Positions 51,960-61,390 of a DNA stretch of 64,000 nucleotides are shown one piece after another (the first letter of the stretch is position 1; the number at the start of each line of letters is the position of its first letter). A program made the translations under genes and the position numbers. The DNA is from Anaerolineae bacterium (lineage in GTDB: Bacteria; Chloroflexota; Anaerolineae; Anaerolineales; Anaerolineaceae): the NCBI GenBank assembly GCA_013178095.1, contig JABLXK010000014.1:1-64000 (forward strand). Direction: 5' to 3'. The notes beneath the pieces are model-generated. The model was not told the DNA's origin. It did not search any database and was given only the letters and a program-made list of their open reading frames with translations.

Positions 51960-53089
51960 TTTGCCTGCCTCAATGGAAGAAATGGTTCAATGGATTTGCG
52001 CATCGTTTTTCCGACTGCATTCCAATTGTAGCGTTCCTCGGCCAACCGCCGGCTGATTTTTCCAAATTGCGCCCGTTTTTGCTTGTCGCTCAACAAACTG
52101 TCCAATGCTTGCGCCAGGTTGTCCACATCGCCCGGCTGCACTAAAAAACCGTTCTTGCCGTTGCTGACCATGTCCGGCAAAGCGCCAATTTCGGTCGCCA
52201 CAATCGGCAGCGCGTATGCCATGGCTTCCACGTAAGCCACTCCGAAAGGCTCGCTGCGGCTGGGCATGCAGAAGATCGTTGCTTCCCGGTAATAACGCTT
52301 CAATTCCTCCAGTGGCACGCGCCCCAAAGTAATGACGCCCGCCAGGTTGGTTTTCACGCGCGCGCCTGCGATCACCAGGGTCGCATCGGAATGTTTACGG
52401 CGCGCTTGTTCAAAAGCTTTCAGCAATTCCGGTCCGCCCTTGCGTTCCCAGTCCAACCCCACAAACAAAATGTTTTTTGCGGAGTAATCTTTCTTTTCCG
52501 CATCGATCGCTTCGGTAGGGGTGTTGGCGCCGGCGTAAACGCAGCTCACCCGTTCTGCCGGAATGCCGTATTGTTCGTTCAGCGAGCGCGATATGTTGCT
52601 GCTGCGGGTGAAAATCCGTTCGGCGTTCATGTATATATCTTTTTCTCGGCTGATCCATTCAGCTGAATAGAGCTGGACTTTCAGGTGCGGGGAATATTGC
52701 AGGTTCGCCAGTTGGGTGTGATCGGTGTATACAAAGTGCGGGATGCCCTCCAGGTGCGTGTCGAAGATCGACTGGAGCTGAAAGGTGAAAGCGATGTCGT
52801 CTCTTCCCCGGCCGATTTCCCGCGCCATGCGCCTGACGCGGTCAAACAGGAAAATGGTGCGGAAGAAAGCAGCCTTGAAATCCAGCCTGCCCCTGAGAAT
52901 ATCGAATCCGTATTGCCGCAGCACTTCCAGCGTATTCCGAATCAACAGCCATTTATCGGCTTTGATCCGCTGCGCAAGGGTGACGATTTCCAGTTCATAC
53001 TCCGGAAAAGTCTCCCGCAGCAGCTTTTCCACGCTGACGGCAATCGGCGGGCTGGGCCAGATGCGAAAATGCAGGATTTTCTTACGCAT
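51956..53089 (-). CDS. Glycosyltransferase family 4 (paralogue of the next gene upstream)
   Basis: This 377-aa cytosolic glycosyltransferase has a GT-B fold. The donor site region is NILFVGLDWERKGGPELLKA and FCMPSRSEPFGVAYVEAMAY (E-x7-E), followed by GALPDMVSNGKNGFLVQPGD. It is a close paralogue of the 53082-54221 product, with the same block order. ATG 53089 gives KKILHFRIWP; ATG 53101 is an alternative; the longer frame to 53503 lies inside the neighbour. It overlaps the upstream gene by 8 nt and the NRPS by 4 nt. Confidence 0.85.
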   Translation of the reverse strand: MRKKILHFRIWPSPPIAVSVEKLLRETFPEYELEIVTLAQRIKADKWLLIRNTLEVLRQYGFDILRGRLDFKAAFFRTIFLFDRVRRMAREIGRGRDDIAFTFQLQSIFDTHLEGIPHFVYTDHTQLANLQYSPHLKVQLYSAEWISREKDIYMNAERIFTRSSNISRSLNEQYGIPAERVSCVYAGANTPTEAIDAEKKDYSAKNILFVGLDWERKGGPELLKAFEQARRKHSDATLVIAGARVKTNLAGVITLGRVPLEELKRYYREATIFCMPSRSEPFGVAYVEAMAYALPIVATEIGALPDMVSNGKNGFLVQPGDVDNLAQALDSLLSDKQKRAQFGKISRRLAEERYNWNAVGKTMRKSIEPFLPLRQAK

Positions 53090-54221
53090 TCTCCCTTTCA
53101 TTACCTGCAAGGATCGGTTGAATCGCCGTTTGCATGATACTCCCCACGTTTTTCCAGGTATAGCGTTCGCGCGCCAATTGGTACCCGGCTTTGCCGAAAC
53201 GCCGGCAAAGTCCGCTGTCGGCCAGCAGGCATTCGAGCGCGGAAGCCAATCCGTCGATATCGCCCGGTTCCACCATGAATCCATTCTTTCCGTCCTCGAC
53301 AAAGTCGGGAACAGCGCCGCTGCGCGGCGCCACCAGCGGCAGGCCGTATGCCATGGCTTCGACAAACACCACGCCGAATGGTTCCAGCCGCGTCGGCAGG
53401 CAGAAAATGGACGCCTTCTGATAATACGCCGCCACCTGTTCCACCGGCACCCGGCCGGCAATTTCCACGTTGGGGCAGTCGATTTTCGGCGCGCAGCCCA
53501 CAATCGTCAACGTCGCTTGCGGATAATCCCGCAGCACTTTTTGAAAAGCGGCTGCCAGGTCCGGCCCGCCTTTGCGTTCCCAGGCTACGCCCACGAACAG
53601 GATATTTTGGGTTTTGTAATCCTTTTGATCAAAGTCGACTTCCCGCAGCGGCGTGTTGCAGCCCGCGTAAGCGATCACCGCTTTTTCCGATGGGACATGG
53701 TATTGCTCCAGCAGCGAGCGCCGGATGTGGCTGCTGCGCACGAAGACCAAACGCGCGTTGCGGTAGGTCTCTTCTTCCAGCTTGCGCCAGGCCGCCGAAT
53801 AGAGTTTGTCCTCGGTATAGCCCGGAGTGTAGGTATTCGCCAGGTTAGTGGTATCGGTGTAGATGAAATTCGGCAGCCCCGGGCAGGCCGCGTCGAAATC
53901 CGCCTGGGTCTGGATGGTGAAGAGATAGTTTCCCTCCGACGCGTACCGGTTCACCAGCCGGCGTATCTGCCGGTGCATGTAGGTTGTCGCCCAGAATCTC
54001 CGCCAGACTTTCCAGTACCCCAGCAATTGGCGTAATGGGTATTCGCTGAATAAATAAATAATATTGAGCGCCAGGATTCCCGGATGAGATCGGACCAGGC
54101 TTTTGATATTCAACAGGTCGATCGGGCGGCCCGGAAAAACTTCGGCCAGGGCCGCCCGCAATCCTTCCACGTCCGGGTGGTTGAACTTGTAAACAAGCAG
54201 GATTCTTTTTGTATCCGTCAT
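53082..54221 (-). CDS. Glycosyltransferase family 4
   Basis: This 379-aa GT-B enzyme has NILFVGVAWERKGGPDLAAA, FCLPTRLEPFGVVFVEAMAY (E-x7-E) and GAVPDFVEDGKNGFMVEPGD. It is arranged in tandem with its paralogue downstream, a likely gene duplication with changed sugar or acceptor use. Opening residues KRILLVYKFNHPDVEGLRAAL show no signal peptide. It starts 11 nt after the BcsB-like gene ends. Confidence 0.85.
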   Translation of the reverse strand: MTDTKRILLVYKFNHPDVEGLRAALAEVFPGRPIDLLNIKSLVRSHPGILALNIIYLFSEYPLRQLLGYWKVWRRFWATTYMHRQIRRLVNRYASEGNYLFTIQTQADFDAACPGLPNFIYTDTTNLANTYTPGYTEDKLYSAAWRKLEEETYRNARLVFVRSSHIRRSLLEQYHVPSEKAVIAYAGCNTPLREVDFDQKDYKTQNILFVGVAWERKGGPDLAAAFQKVLRDYPQATLTIVGCAPKIDCPNVEIAGRVPVEQVAAYYQKASIFCLPTRLEPFGVVFVEAMAYGLPLVAPRSGAVPDFVEDGKNGFMVEPGDIDGLASALECLLADSGLCRRFGKAGYQLARERYTWKNVGSIMQTAIQPILAGNERENA

Positions 54222-54232
54222 GCTAGCGCCGC

Positions 54233-56482
54233 TTACTTCGTTCCTTTTCTCTCAGGTTTATTGTCATCTTTTTTATATTGTTTCAGGATCGGCAGCAATT
54301 TATACAGGATCACTGCCACGGTCGCTAAGGTGACCACGATGACCATTGGGATCATCCAGGTCAGGTTCTTCTTTCTGATCTCGGAGGCCGTGGGCGACTC
54401 GACCGCCACGGATGGCTCGCCCGCGCCGCTCTGTGTTTGCAGCAGCTCGCTGCTCACCGGGTAGCGCGTGTCCATGCTGATGATCTGTCCGCTCGCGATG
54501 ATCGCGAAGTTGCCCGCCAGGCTGCCGCGGAATTCGCCCCCCGCCAGCGCGCTCGCTGCCAGGGCTGTTCCGGCTGCGGTATTGCCCGAAACCAGCAGCG
54601 CTTTTTTGTTCACGCCCCACGGCGAGTTGAACAGTTCGATGTATCCGGCGTCGCTGCCTTCAGTGACGCGGTATACCACGCGCGAAGCGGGGTCATAAGG
54701 CACGTTTGCGTTTTTCTCAAAGGGCGCCGGCAGGATTTCGCTCCAGGCATAGATCAACGGCAAGTCGCTTGGGCTGCCCACTGCCACCACGTTTTGTCCG
54801 GCCAGCGCGGCTTCCTGTAAATTATCTGGGTACTGCACACTGATTTGCGTCAGGGCGTCGTCCAACTGGTTACCCATGCCGAAAGCCACGGCTGCCGCAG
54901 ATTTCCAGCTCTCCGGGTTGTCTTTGGGGAGGATGAAGGTGATCTTTCCTTGCGATTCGCCGTAAGCCAGGTTTTCCGGATAATTGTTCAGGTTGAGTGA
55001 AATCTCGGCGGAAGTCGTGTCTTGCACCAACGGCAGATGCAGCGTCGAATCGCTGAAAATGCTCGCCCAGGTGCTGACGAAAGAGGTCAGGTCGGTGCAG
55101 TTATCCTGCGGGATCAATTGCACTTGCATCTGAAGTTGGTTAGTACCCTGGATGAAAGCGGTCGGCGGCAGTTTAATCTGCGTCTTGTTTAACTGCGCGG
55201 TGGTCTCGGAGAATTTAATGCTGCTGATCACCCTGCCGTTCAGGATGATGGACATGCCGGAGGTGTTGAAATCCAGCAGCGCAGAATGGCTGTAGTTCAA
55301 ATCCAGGTAGGCGTCTTCGCTGACGGTCTGCCCCGGCGGGATATAGAATTCGTAATAGGCGTAATTGGTGCCGGTGCTGCGCAAATTGCGGTCTTCGTAG
55401 CCAAGCTCCATGAAAGTGCGGTCGGTGGCCGCCAGCGGCGCGCTGGCTTCTGTGCGGTAGGATTCGATGATGGCCAGGTTCGGCTTGCTGGTGGTCAGGA
55501 TCGTGCCGTACTTGACCGCCTGCCCTGCCTTGATCACGCCCTCATCCGAATTTCCCGAAACTACCAGCACTGCGCGCGTTGAATTCCAGGGGGATACAGC
55601 CATTTGCAGCACGCCGTCATCCTGGTTTTCCAGTTTAAATTCCTTGTTCCTTAAGGCTTGCGCCAGCTCGACCTGGCTCAACAGCGCCAGCGAAGCGCCC
55701 TTCCCGACCAGGATCAGGTTCTCATTGTTGCGCTGCTCGCTGGTCAACTGGCTGGCGGTGACGGTGGTCAACAGCAGGCCGCCGCTGGTCAGGCTGCCGA
55801 ATCCGGCTGCTGTATCCATGCCGGCCTGCAGTTCGGCGCTAGTGGGTTCGTCCGGCAGCACCAGCACAGCCGTGCGTTCGAATAATGAACTGGACTGGTA
55901 AAACGGGCGCGGCAGGAGCGTCAAATCAGTCAATGGGCTGCTGGTTGAATGCGGCAGATAAAGGTATGAACTGTCTTTGATGACGGCGTTCACGTCAAAA
56001 TCCTGAACGCACGATTCCTCGCTGGTCAGGTTGAAGGTGAATTGCATCTTGCCATCCGTCCGGTCGCTGGCCAGGTCAATGGCCGGGATCGGAATATCCA
56101 GGCTGTAATCGCCCTCTTTATTCAGGGAAATGGATGCCACCGTATTCCCGTTCACCAGCACGTCCAGCAGCCCGCCATTCATGCTCTGTCCGCTTACGTA
56201 ATCGCTCCCAAAAAATGCCAGCGAGTAATCCAGGTGCATCATCGCACTGCTCGGGTAGGTCCATTCCTCCGGAAAGCTCACCTGCATGCCGGTCGAATCG
56301 AACGGGCCGATCAGACGGGTTTCGGTGAATCCCAACAGCGGGAAAGAATACGTATCCGGTCCGGCTGCCGCGGCGCTTTCCGCTGCGGGGGTTGGCTCTT
56401 GCGCCGCAGCCTGCGCCATCACCGGCGTGCTTAAGGCTGCCAAAAGTAATACGATCCATCCTGACAAAAATATTTTTTTCAT
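54233..56482 (-). CDS. bcsB: BcsB-like periplasmic subunit of a polysaccharide synthase
   Basis: This 749-aa protein has a signal peptide (KKIFLSGWIVLLLAALSTPV, cut near AQA), two BcsB-type carbohydrate-binding/flavodoxin-like repeats (LDVLVNGNTVASISL; MSIILNGRVISSIKF) and a C-terminal membrane anchor (WMIPMVIVVTLATVAVILY) with a basic tail. In cellulose synthase, BcsB guides the growing glucan outside the membrane and holds BcsA. Here the partner is probably the GT2 encoded directly upstream. No BcsA with PilZ domain, BcsZ or BcsC is seen. GGAAGAGG precedes ATG 56482. Confidence 0.82.
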   Translation of the reverse strand: MKKIFLSGWIVLLLAALSTPVMAQAAAQEPTPAAESAAAAGPDTYSFPLLGFTETRLIGPFDSTGMQVSFPEEWTYPSSAMMHLDYSLAFFGSDYVSGQSMNGGLLDVLVNGNTVASISLNKEGDYSLDIPIPAIDLASDRTDGKMQFTFNLTSEESCVQDFDVNAVIKDSSYLYLPHSTSSPLTDLTLLPRPFYQSSSLFERTAVLVLPDEPTSAELQAGMDTAAGFGSLTSGGLLLTTVTASQLTSEQRNNENLILVGKGASLALLSQVELAQALRNKEFKLENQDDGVLQMAVSPWNSTRAVLVVSGNSDEGVIKAGQAVKYGTILTTSKPNLAIIESYRTEASAPLAATDRTFMELGYEDRNLRSTGTNYAYYEFYIPPGQTVSEDAYLDLNYSHSALLDFNTSGMSIILNGRVISSIKFSETTAQLNKTQIKLPPTAFIQGTNQLQMQVQLIPQDNCTDLTSFVSTWASIFSDSTLHLPLVQDTTSAEISLNLNNYPENLAYGESQGKITFILPKDNPESWKSAAAVAFGMGNQLDDALTQISVQYPDNLQEAALAGQNVVAVGSPSDLPLIYAWSEILPAPFEKNANVPYDPASRVVYRVTEGSDAGYIELFNSPWGVNKKALLVSGNTAAGTALAASALAGGEFRGSLAGNFAIIASGQIISMDTRYPVSSELLQTQSGAGEPSVAVESPTASEIRKKNLTWMIPMVIVVTLATVAVILYKLLPILKQYKKDDNKPERKGTK

Positions 56483-56517
56483 CGCGCACCTCTTCCAAAA
56501 TAGATTGATAAAAATGA

Positions 56518-57669
56518 TCACGATCTTCTTTTCGCTTTCTCCCAGGCGGCGTCCTGTCCTTTGCGGACCTGGCGGAAAAATCCGCGCAGCGTCGCCAGGT
56601 TGCTGTCCACCAGAAAAACCGGCAGATACAGCGCTTTGCCAATTCCTTTAAAATTGAACCTTCTGCCCAAAACTGCCAGCAGGTAAAAAATAACCTGCGC
56701 GGCCAGCAGCCATGTTACCCAATCCCTTTCCTGCGGGTAGAAGAATGCCAGGGAAATGTTCGCTATCAAAGCCCCCATCATAGCGAATGGAATGGCCAGG
56801 CGTAAATATTTATGCGAGATGATCTGCCAGACCGCCAGCGGGTCATTCCAGGGCAGCCAGCCCAGCGAGCGGCTCACGGCCTGAAAGCGCCCGGCGCTGA
56901 TCCGCGCGCGGCGTTTGACCTCGTCCTCCGCGCTCTGCGATACCCTTTCCCAGGATTCGGCCGCGGGAACGTATACAACCCGGAATCCCGACCGCAGCAC
57001 GTGCAGCAGGATATAGAAATCGTCATTGACCACATCAGCGGGGAATTGCGGGAACAACTCCCGCCGCACTGCCAGGATCTCTCCGGCCGCCGCCGTGCAG
57101 GTGTGCAGCCGGCTCTCGTTGCGCTTGATCCATGATTCATATTTCCAGTACAAGCCTTCCGAGGCCGACAGGCTGTCGCCTTCTTTTTCAACGTGCTTGG
57201 CCCCGCTGGCCGCCCCCACCCGCGTATCGGTGAAGGGTTGCACCAGCGATTTTAAGGCGTACGCCGGGTAGAGGTTATTGGCGTCCGAGAGCACGATGAT
57301 CTCCCCCCCGGCTGACTTTGCCGCGCGCGCCACCGCCGCCACCTTTCCGCGCCGCTCCTTCGAATAGCTCAGCAGCACTTTCCGCTCTTTAAAAGCTTCC
57401 GCGATCGCCGCGGTCGCGTCGCTTGATCCGTCGGCGGCCACGATCACCTGCAGCTTCTCCGGCGGGTAATTCAACTCGGCTGTGTTTTGCAATTTTTTCT
57501 CCAGCACTGCTTCTTCATTGTAAGCGGCGATGATCAGCGTCACCGCCGGCAATGTGGAAATTGCGTATTCTTCTTCGGGTTTGAATCGAGCCAGGCCGGC
57601 GGTCATCAGCGGATAACCGATGTAAACATAGAAAAGTAAAACCGCACTGAGCCAGAAAAGGATTTCCAT
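56518..57669 (-). CDS. Membrane glycosyltransferase family 2 (processive-type)
   Basis: This 383-aa protein has an N-terminal membrane helix (ILFWLSAVLLFYVYIGYPL) and a GT-A domain with LIIAAYNEEAVLEKKL, VAADGSSDATA, LSDANNLYP and DVVNDDFYILLHVLRSG. It has a QxxRW-like region (RRARISAGRFQ) and two or three C-terminal helices. It resembles biofilm or hyaluronan-type synthases and probably pairs with the BcsB-like protein encoded next. ATG 57669 overlaps the upstream stop (TGATG). Confidence 0.85.
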   Translation of the reverse strand: MEILFWLSAVLLFYVYIGYPLMTAGLARFKPEEEYAISTLPAVTLIIAAYNEEAVLEKKLQNTAELNYPPEKLQVIVAADGSSDATAAIAEAFKERKVLLSYSKERRGKVAAVARAAKSAGGEIIVLSDANNLYPAYALKSLVQPFTDTRVGAASGAKHVEKEGDSLSASEGLYWKYESWIKRNESRLHTCTAAAGEILAVRRELFPQFPADVVNDDFYILLHVLRSGFRVVYVPAAESWERVSQSAEDEVKRRARISAGRFQAVSRSLGWLPWNDPLAVWQIISHKYLRLAIPFAMMGALIANISLAFFYPQERDWVTWLLAAQVIFYLLAVLGRRFNFKGIGKALYLPVFLVDSNLATLRGFFRQVRKGQDAAWEKAKRRS

Positions 57670-58817
57670 CAGTACGCCCCCTTTCCTGCCAGCTCGCGGT
57701 ACAAGCCGGCCAGTTTCTCGGCCGTTTCGTCGAGGGCGTATTCGCGGCAAATGCGTTCCCGCGCGGCGGCGCCCATGCGTGCGCGATCCGCCGGATGGCC
57801 AATTAGGAACATGATTGCCTTCTGGATTTGCTCCTCGTTTCCCGGCGGTATCAACAATCCGTTCTTGCCGCTATCAATCAGGTCGGCTGCCGCCCCCACG
57901 CGGGTGGCGGCTGTTGCCAGACCGCAAGACATGGCTTCCAGCATGGCATTCGATAATCCTTCGGTCAAGGATGGCAGAACGAAAGCGTCCGCCGCCTGAT
58001 AATATTGCCGCGTTTCGGCTGCGAATCCGCCGAAAATGACCTGTTTCCCGGCCAGTTCGCGCAATTTGCATTCCATCTCGCCGCTTCCCAAAATCAGCAG
58101 GTGCGCGCCGGGGTCCTGTTCGGCAATAGCTTTCCAGGCTTGCAGCAGCAGGTCAAGTCCCTTTTCCGGCGCCAACCGTCCGCCGTAGACGCATAGAAAA
58201 CCTTGCGGCAGCTTCAGTGTCCGGCGCAGCCGGGTTTTCTCCGCCTCGTTCACCGGCGCGTAAAGTTCAACGTCCACCCCGTTGGGTATATACTGGCATT
58301 GATGTTTGGGAATCCCCTCGTCTTCCAGTTCCCGCTCGATCTCGCGGCTGATAACGATGAAGCGGTCCACGTTTGTTCTCAGGCGCCGGATGCGCAGCTC
58401 TCCGCCCTGCCGGTTGTGCAGTTTATCCAGGTCGCCCAATTTTCCGCCGCGCAGCACCTTCACCACCAGCGGTTTTTTCCATATTTTCTTTGCCAGAATG
58501 CCCAGGTCGCCGGGCGAGAGCAGTTCGTGCGCATGCAGGATATCCGCGTCGATCCGCCGGATTCTCATCAGGCCGAAAAGGATGAAACAGAATGCCGCCA
58601 GCGCTTTGGGCTGCGGCGCGGGCACGCGGTAGACTGGCGTCTGTTCGATGATCTCGAACGCGCTCAAGCCGGGGTAACGCCGCGTGATGATCACCGGTTC
58701 GATGTCCCTTGCCCGCAGCCGGCGGCACACGGCAGCCAGTTGCTTTTCCGCCCCGCCCAGGCGCGGTAAATAAGTCTGGATGATCATCGCCACGCGCAGC
58801 TTCCCGGCTTTATTCAT
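57669..58817 (-). CDS. Glycosyltransferase family 4
   Basis: This 382-aa GT-B enzyme opens RVAMIIQTYLPRLGGAEKQL, with the donor site CVYGGRLAPEKGLDLLLQAW and PSLTEGLSNAMLEAMSCGLA. It adds a sugar to a lipid-linked repeat unit by family expectation; specificity is unknown. It overlaps both neighbours by a few nucleotides, showing operon membership. Confidence 0.85.
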   Translation of the reverse strand: MNKAGKLRVAMIIQTYLPRLGGAEKQLAAVCRRLRARDIEPVIITRRYPGLSAFEIIEQTPVYRVPAPQPKALAAFCFILFGLMRIRRIDADILHAHELLSPGDLGILAKKIWKKPLVVKVLRGGKLGDLDKLHNRQGGELRIRRLRTNVDRFIVISREIERELEDEGIPKHQCQYIPNGVDVELYAPVNEAEKTRLRRTLKLPQGFLCVYGGRLAPEKGLDLLLQAWKAIAEQDPGAHLLILGSGEMECKLRELAGKQVIFGGFAAETRQYYQAADAFVLPSLTEGLSNAMLEAMSCGLATAATRVGAAADLIDSGKNGLLIPPGNEEQIQKAIMFLIGHPADRARMGAAARERICREYALDETAEKLAGLYRELAGKGAY

Positions 58818-59925
58818 GCTGCACCTCGCGGTAAATTTCCATCAGTTGCGCCAGCCAGGCCGCCGGCGAATAACGCGCTTTCACACAGCGCCTGGCGTTC
58901 TCTCCCAGCCGTTTTCTCTCGCCGGCGTCTTTCGCCAGGTGTGCGATCTCGTCTGCCAATAGGTCAATCCTGCCTGCCGGCAGCACACGGCCGCAGGCTT
59001 CCTGGATCACCTGTCGGTTGTCGCCCACGTCCGTTGCCACCACTGCCAGCCCGCTCAGCATAGCTTCCAGCACCGCCAGCGATTGGCCTTCGAAATGGGA
59101 AGCGCCGGCGTAAATATCGCTGGCAGCCAGCAGCGCCGGAACGTCGTCCCGTTCCCCTGCGAAAAAGATCGCGCCCTGTTGATGGTTTGCGGCGGCTTGC
59201 GCGCGCAGGTCATCCAGCAAGTATCCCTTGCCTGCAATCAGCAGCCTCATCGGCAGGTCGCATTGCTCCCGCGCCAACCTGAAGGCCTGGATTAAATCGG
59301 AGTAACCCTTCTCCGGTATCAACCGCCCAACCGAGATGACCAAAATTCCCTTGCCGTCCGGCAGGAATTCAGCGCGCAGCGCCCGTATCGTTGAAGCGGG
59401 CACTTCCGGCAGGTCCGGCACCGGGTTGGGCACCACTTCCAGCGCGCGCTTTCCGAATCGCGGCTGTTGGACGCGCGCCACTGTGTAGCCGCAGGCAATG
59501 ATCCTGCGGGAATGGCGCTTTAAAACAATGGTTTCCAGCCAGGTGCGGTAGGGTTTATAGGTGCGCAGATGCACGCTGGCGTTGTGCAAAGAAGCCACGC
59601 TGGGTATTCCCGCCCGTCGGGCCGCGGTTGTACCCAGGATGTTGGCGTAATTCAATTGCGTGTGCACTACGTCGGCTCTGCTTTCGGCTAACACTTCCCG
59701 CAATTGGCGGTAAGCGCGCCGGTCATAGAGTGTGCGCAGCGGGATGTTGCTGACCGGGATATCGCGTTCTTTTAGATCGCGGTAGATGGGCGATTCGGTT
59801 TCCGCGGTGGATAACGAGATGATTTCGGTTTCATGCCCTCCGCGCAGCATTTCCTGCGCGAATACGCTCATCAGGCGCTGCGCGCCTCCTACTTTGAGGG
59901 AATCAATCACCTGCAGCACTTTCAT
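58810..59925 (-). CDS. Glycosyltransferase family 4
   Basis: This 371-aa GT-B enzyme opens KVLQVIDSLKVGGAQRLMSV, with VISVGRLIPEKGYSDLIQAF and ASHFEGQSLAVLEAMLSGLA. The family is clear; the sugar is not. It sits 1 nt after the flippase gene and overlaps the next GT4 by 8 nt. Confidence 0.85.
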   Translation of the reverse strand: MKVLQVIDSLKVGGAQRLMSVFAQEMLRGGHETEIISLSTAETESPIYRDLKERDIPVSNIPLRTLYDRRAYRQLREVLAESRADVVHTQLNYANILGTTAARRAGIPSVASLHNASVHLRTYKPYRTWLETIVLKRHSRRIIACGYTVARVQQPRFGKRALEVVPNPVPDLPEVPASTIRALRAEFLPDGKGILVISVGRLIPEKGYSDLIQAFRLAREQCDLPMRLLIAGKGYLLDDLRAQAAANHQQGAIFFAGERDDVPALLAASDIYAGASHFEGQSLAVLEAMLSGLAVVATDVGDNRQVIQEACGRVLPAGRIDLLADEIAHLAKDAGERKRLGENARRCVKARYSPAAWLAQLMEIYREVQHE

Positions 59926-59926
59926 C

Positions 59927-61390
59927 TCAGCTTCCCCTTAAAGCGGAAATGATTTTGCCCAGTGTGTCCCGCATGCGCTCGGGGCCTTGCAGCCAAAGCG
60001 CCCCGCCATACACCATCATCCCGCTGAAAACCGCCGCCAACAGCCGCGCCAACGCGGGCGCCTGCCGCAGCAGCGCCAGCACCCCCAACACGGCCGCGCT
60101 CATCGCCAGCCCGCTCAGGATGCCGGGCTGGTATTGGACCAGAATATCTTTGACCTTGATCTGGAACATTCTTGCCGCAACCACCAGACTCATCACGCCC
60201 GATATCAGCGCCACGCCGGCTTGCACCCATGCCACGGCGGTGATGGATTGCGTGCGCATCAACGCAATCCATAACGCCGGCAGCAGGATAATCAGGCGCG
60301 CGATGGTCAGGTAGGTCAGCACTTCCGGTTTGCCCTGCGCCTTGTAGAAGCTGCCGGCATTCCGGAAAAGAGAAAGCAGCAGCGCGTAGATCGCAATTCC
60401 CCGGATAACCGGTATGGCTTCCACCCATTTATCGGTGAAGAAGGTCATCACGAAAGGCTCGGCGGTCAAGGCAATGCCCAGCCCAATGGGAATGGTGATC
60501 GTCGACACGTAGTTCAACGAACGCACGAAATTCCGGTTCAGGTTTTGGGCGTTATCCTTCATCTTGACGTAAACCGGGAAGATCACTTCCGAAACGATGC
60601 GCGCGAATTGGGTCAGAACCATATCCGGGATGCGGAAACCCAGCGTGTAAACGCCCAATGCTTCCGCCCCCAGGTAATGGCCGATCAACAGATAATCAGC
60701 ATTGTTCAGCAGGTTAGCCAGCGAATCCAGCAGGACAATGTTCAAACCGTATTTCAGCATCGAACCGGCAATTTTGCGCGAGAAACGCAAGGAAGGCTTC
60801 CAGGGATTGACGATCTTTGCCACTGCCACCGAAACCGTGTTGGCGATCACCTGCCCCCACACCTGCGACCAGTATCCGAAACCCATCGCCGCCATCCCCA
60901 CCGACGAAATGCCTTTGGCAAAGGCGTAACTGACTTCAGGGATGAATTTCTTGCGAAAATCTAGCTTTTTGGCCAGGTAGATGGCATTCACGTTTCCTAA
61001 AGCCGAGATGGGATAAACCAGCACCATCATACGCACTACCGGGATGGCGCGTTCGTCGTTGAAATAAGCCCCAATCAGCGGCGCGGCCAGCCAGGTGACC
61101 GCAAACATCCCGATGCCCACTGCCAGCCCCAGCCAAAAGGCAGTATCGGCTGTTTCGGGTTCGTCTTTATGATAGATCAGTGCCGGCCCAATGCCCAGCC
61201 CATTTAAAGCATCCAGGAAACTGGTGACGATGAACGCGTAACCGACCACGCCGAAATCCGCCTTGGAGAGCAGGCGCGCCAGGATGATGGTGCTGATGAA
61301 CACCAGCAGCTTTCCGGTGTATACCGAGAGGTACGACCAGAACGTCCCCCGGATCGTGGCTTTCGCGAAACTCGTCCCGCCGGATTCCAT
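59927..61390 (-). CDS. wzx: Wzx-like oligosaccharide flippase (MOP superfamily)
   Basis: This 487-aa protein has about 12-14 membrane helices, with the opening GTFWSYLSVYTGKLLVFIST and IILARLLSKADFGVVGYAFI typical of lipopolysaccharide or EPS exporters of the WzxC/MurJ-like group. It would flip lipid-linked repeat units to the outer face. Its stop lies 1 nt before the GT4 gene, and its start overlaps the stop of the Wzy-like gene (61390). Confidence 0.86.
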   Translation of the reverse strand: MESGGTSFAKATIRGTFWSYLSVYTGKLLVFISTIILARLLSKADFGVVGYAFIVTSFLDALNGLGIGPALIYHKDEPETADTAFWLGLAVGIGMFAVTWLAAPLIGAYFNDERAIPVVRMMVLVYPISALGNVNAIYLAKKLDFRKKFIPEVSYAFAKGISSVGMAAMGFGYWSQVWGQVIANTVSVAVAKIVNPWKPSLRFSRKIAGSMLKYGLNIVLLDSLANLLNNADYLLIGHYLGAEALGVYTLGFRIPDMVLTQFARIVSEVIFPVYVKMKDNAQNLNRNFVRSLNYVSTITIPIGLGIALTAEPFVMTFFTDKWVEAIPVIRGIAIYALLLSLFRNAGSFYKAQGKPEVLTYLTIARLIILLPALWIALMRTQSITAVAWVQAGVALISGVMSLVVAARMFQIKVKDILVQYQPGILSGLAMSAAVLGVLALLRQAPALARLLAAVFSGMMVYGGALWLQGPERMRDTLGKIISALRGS

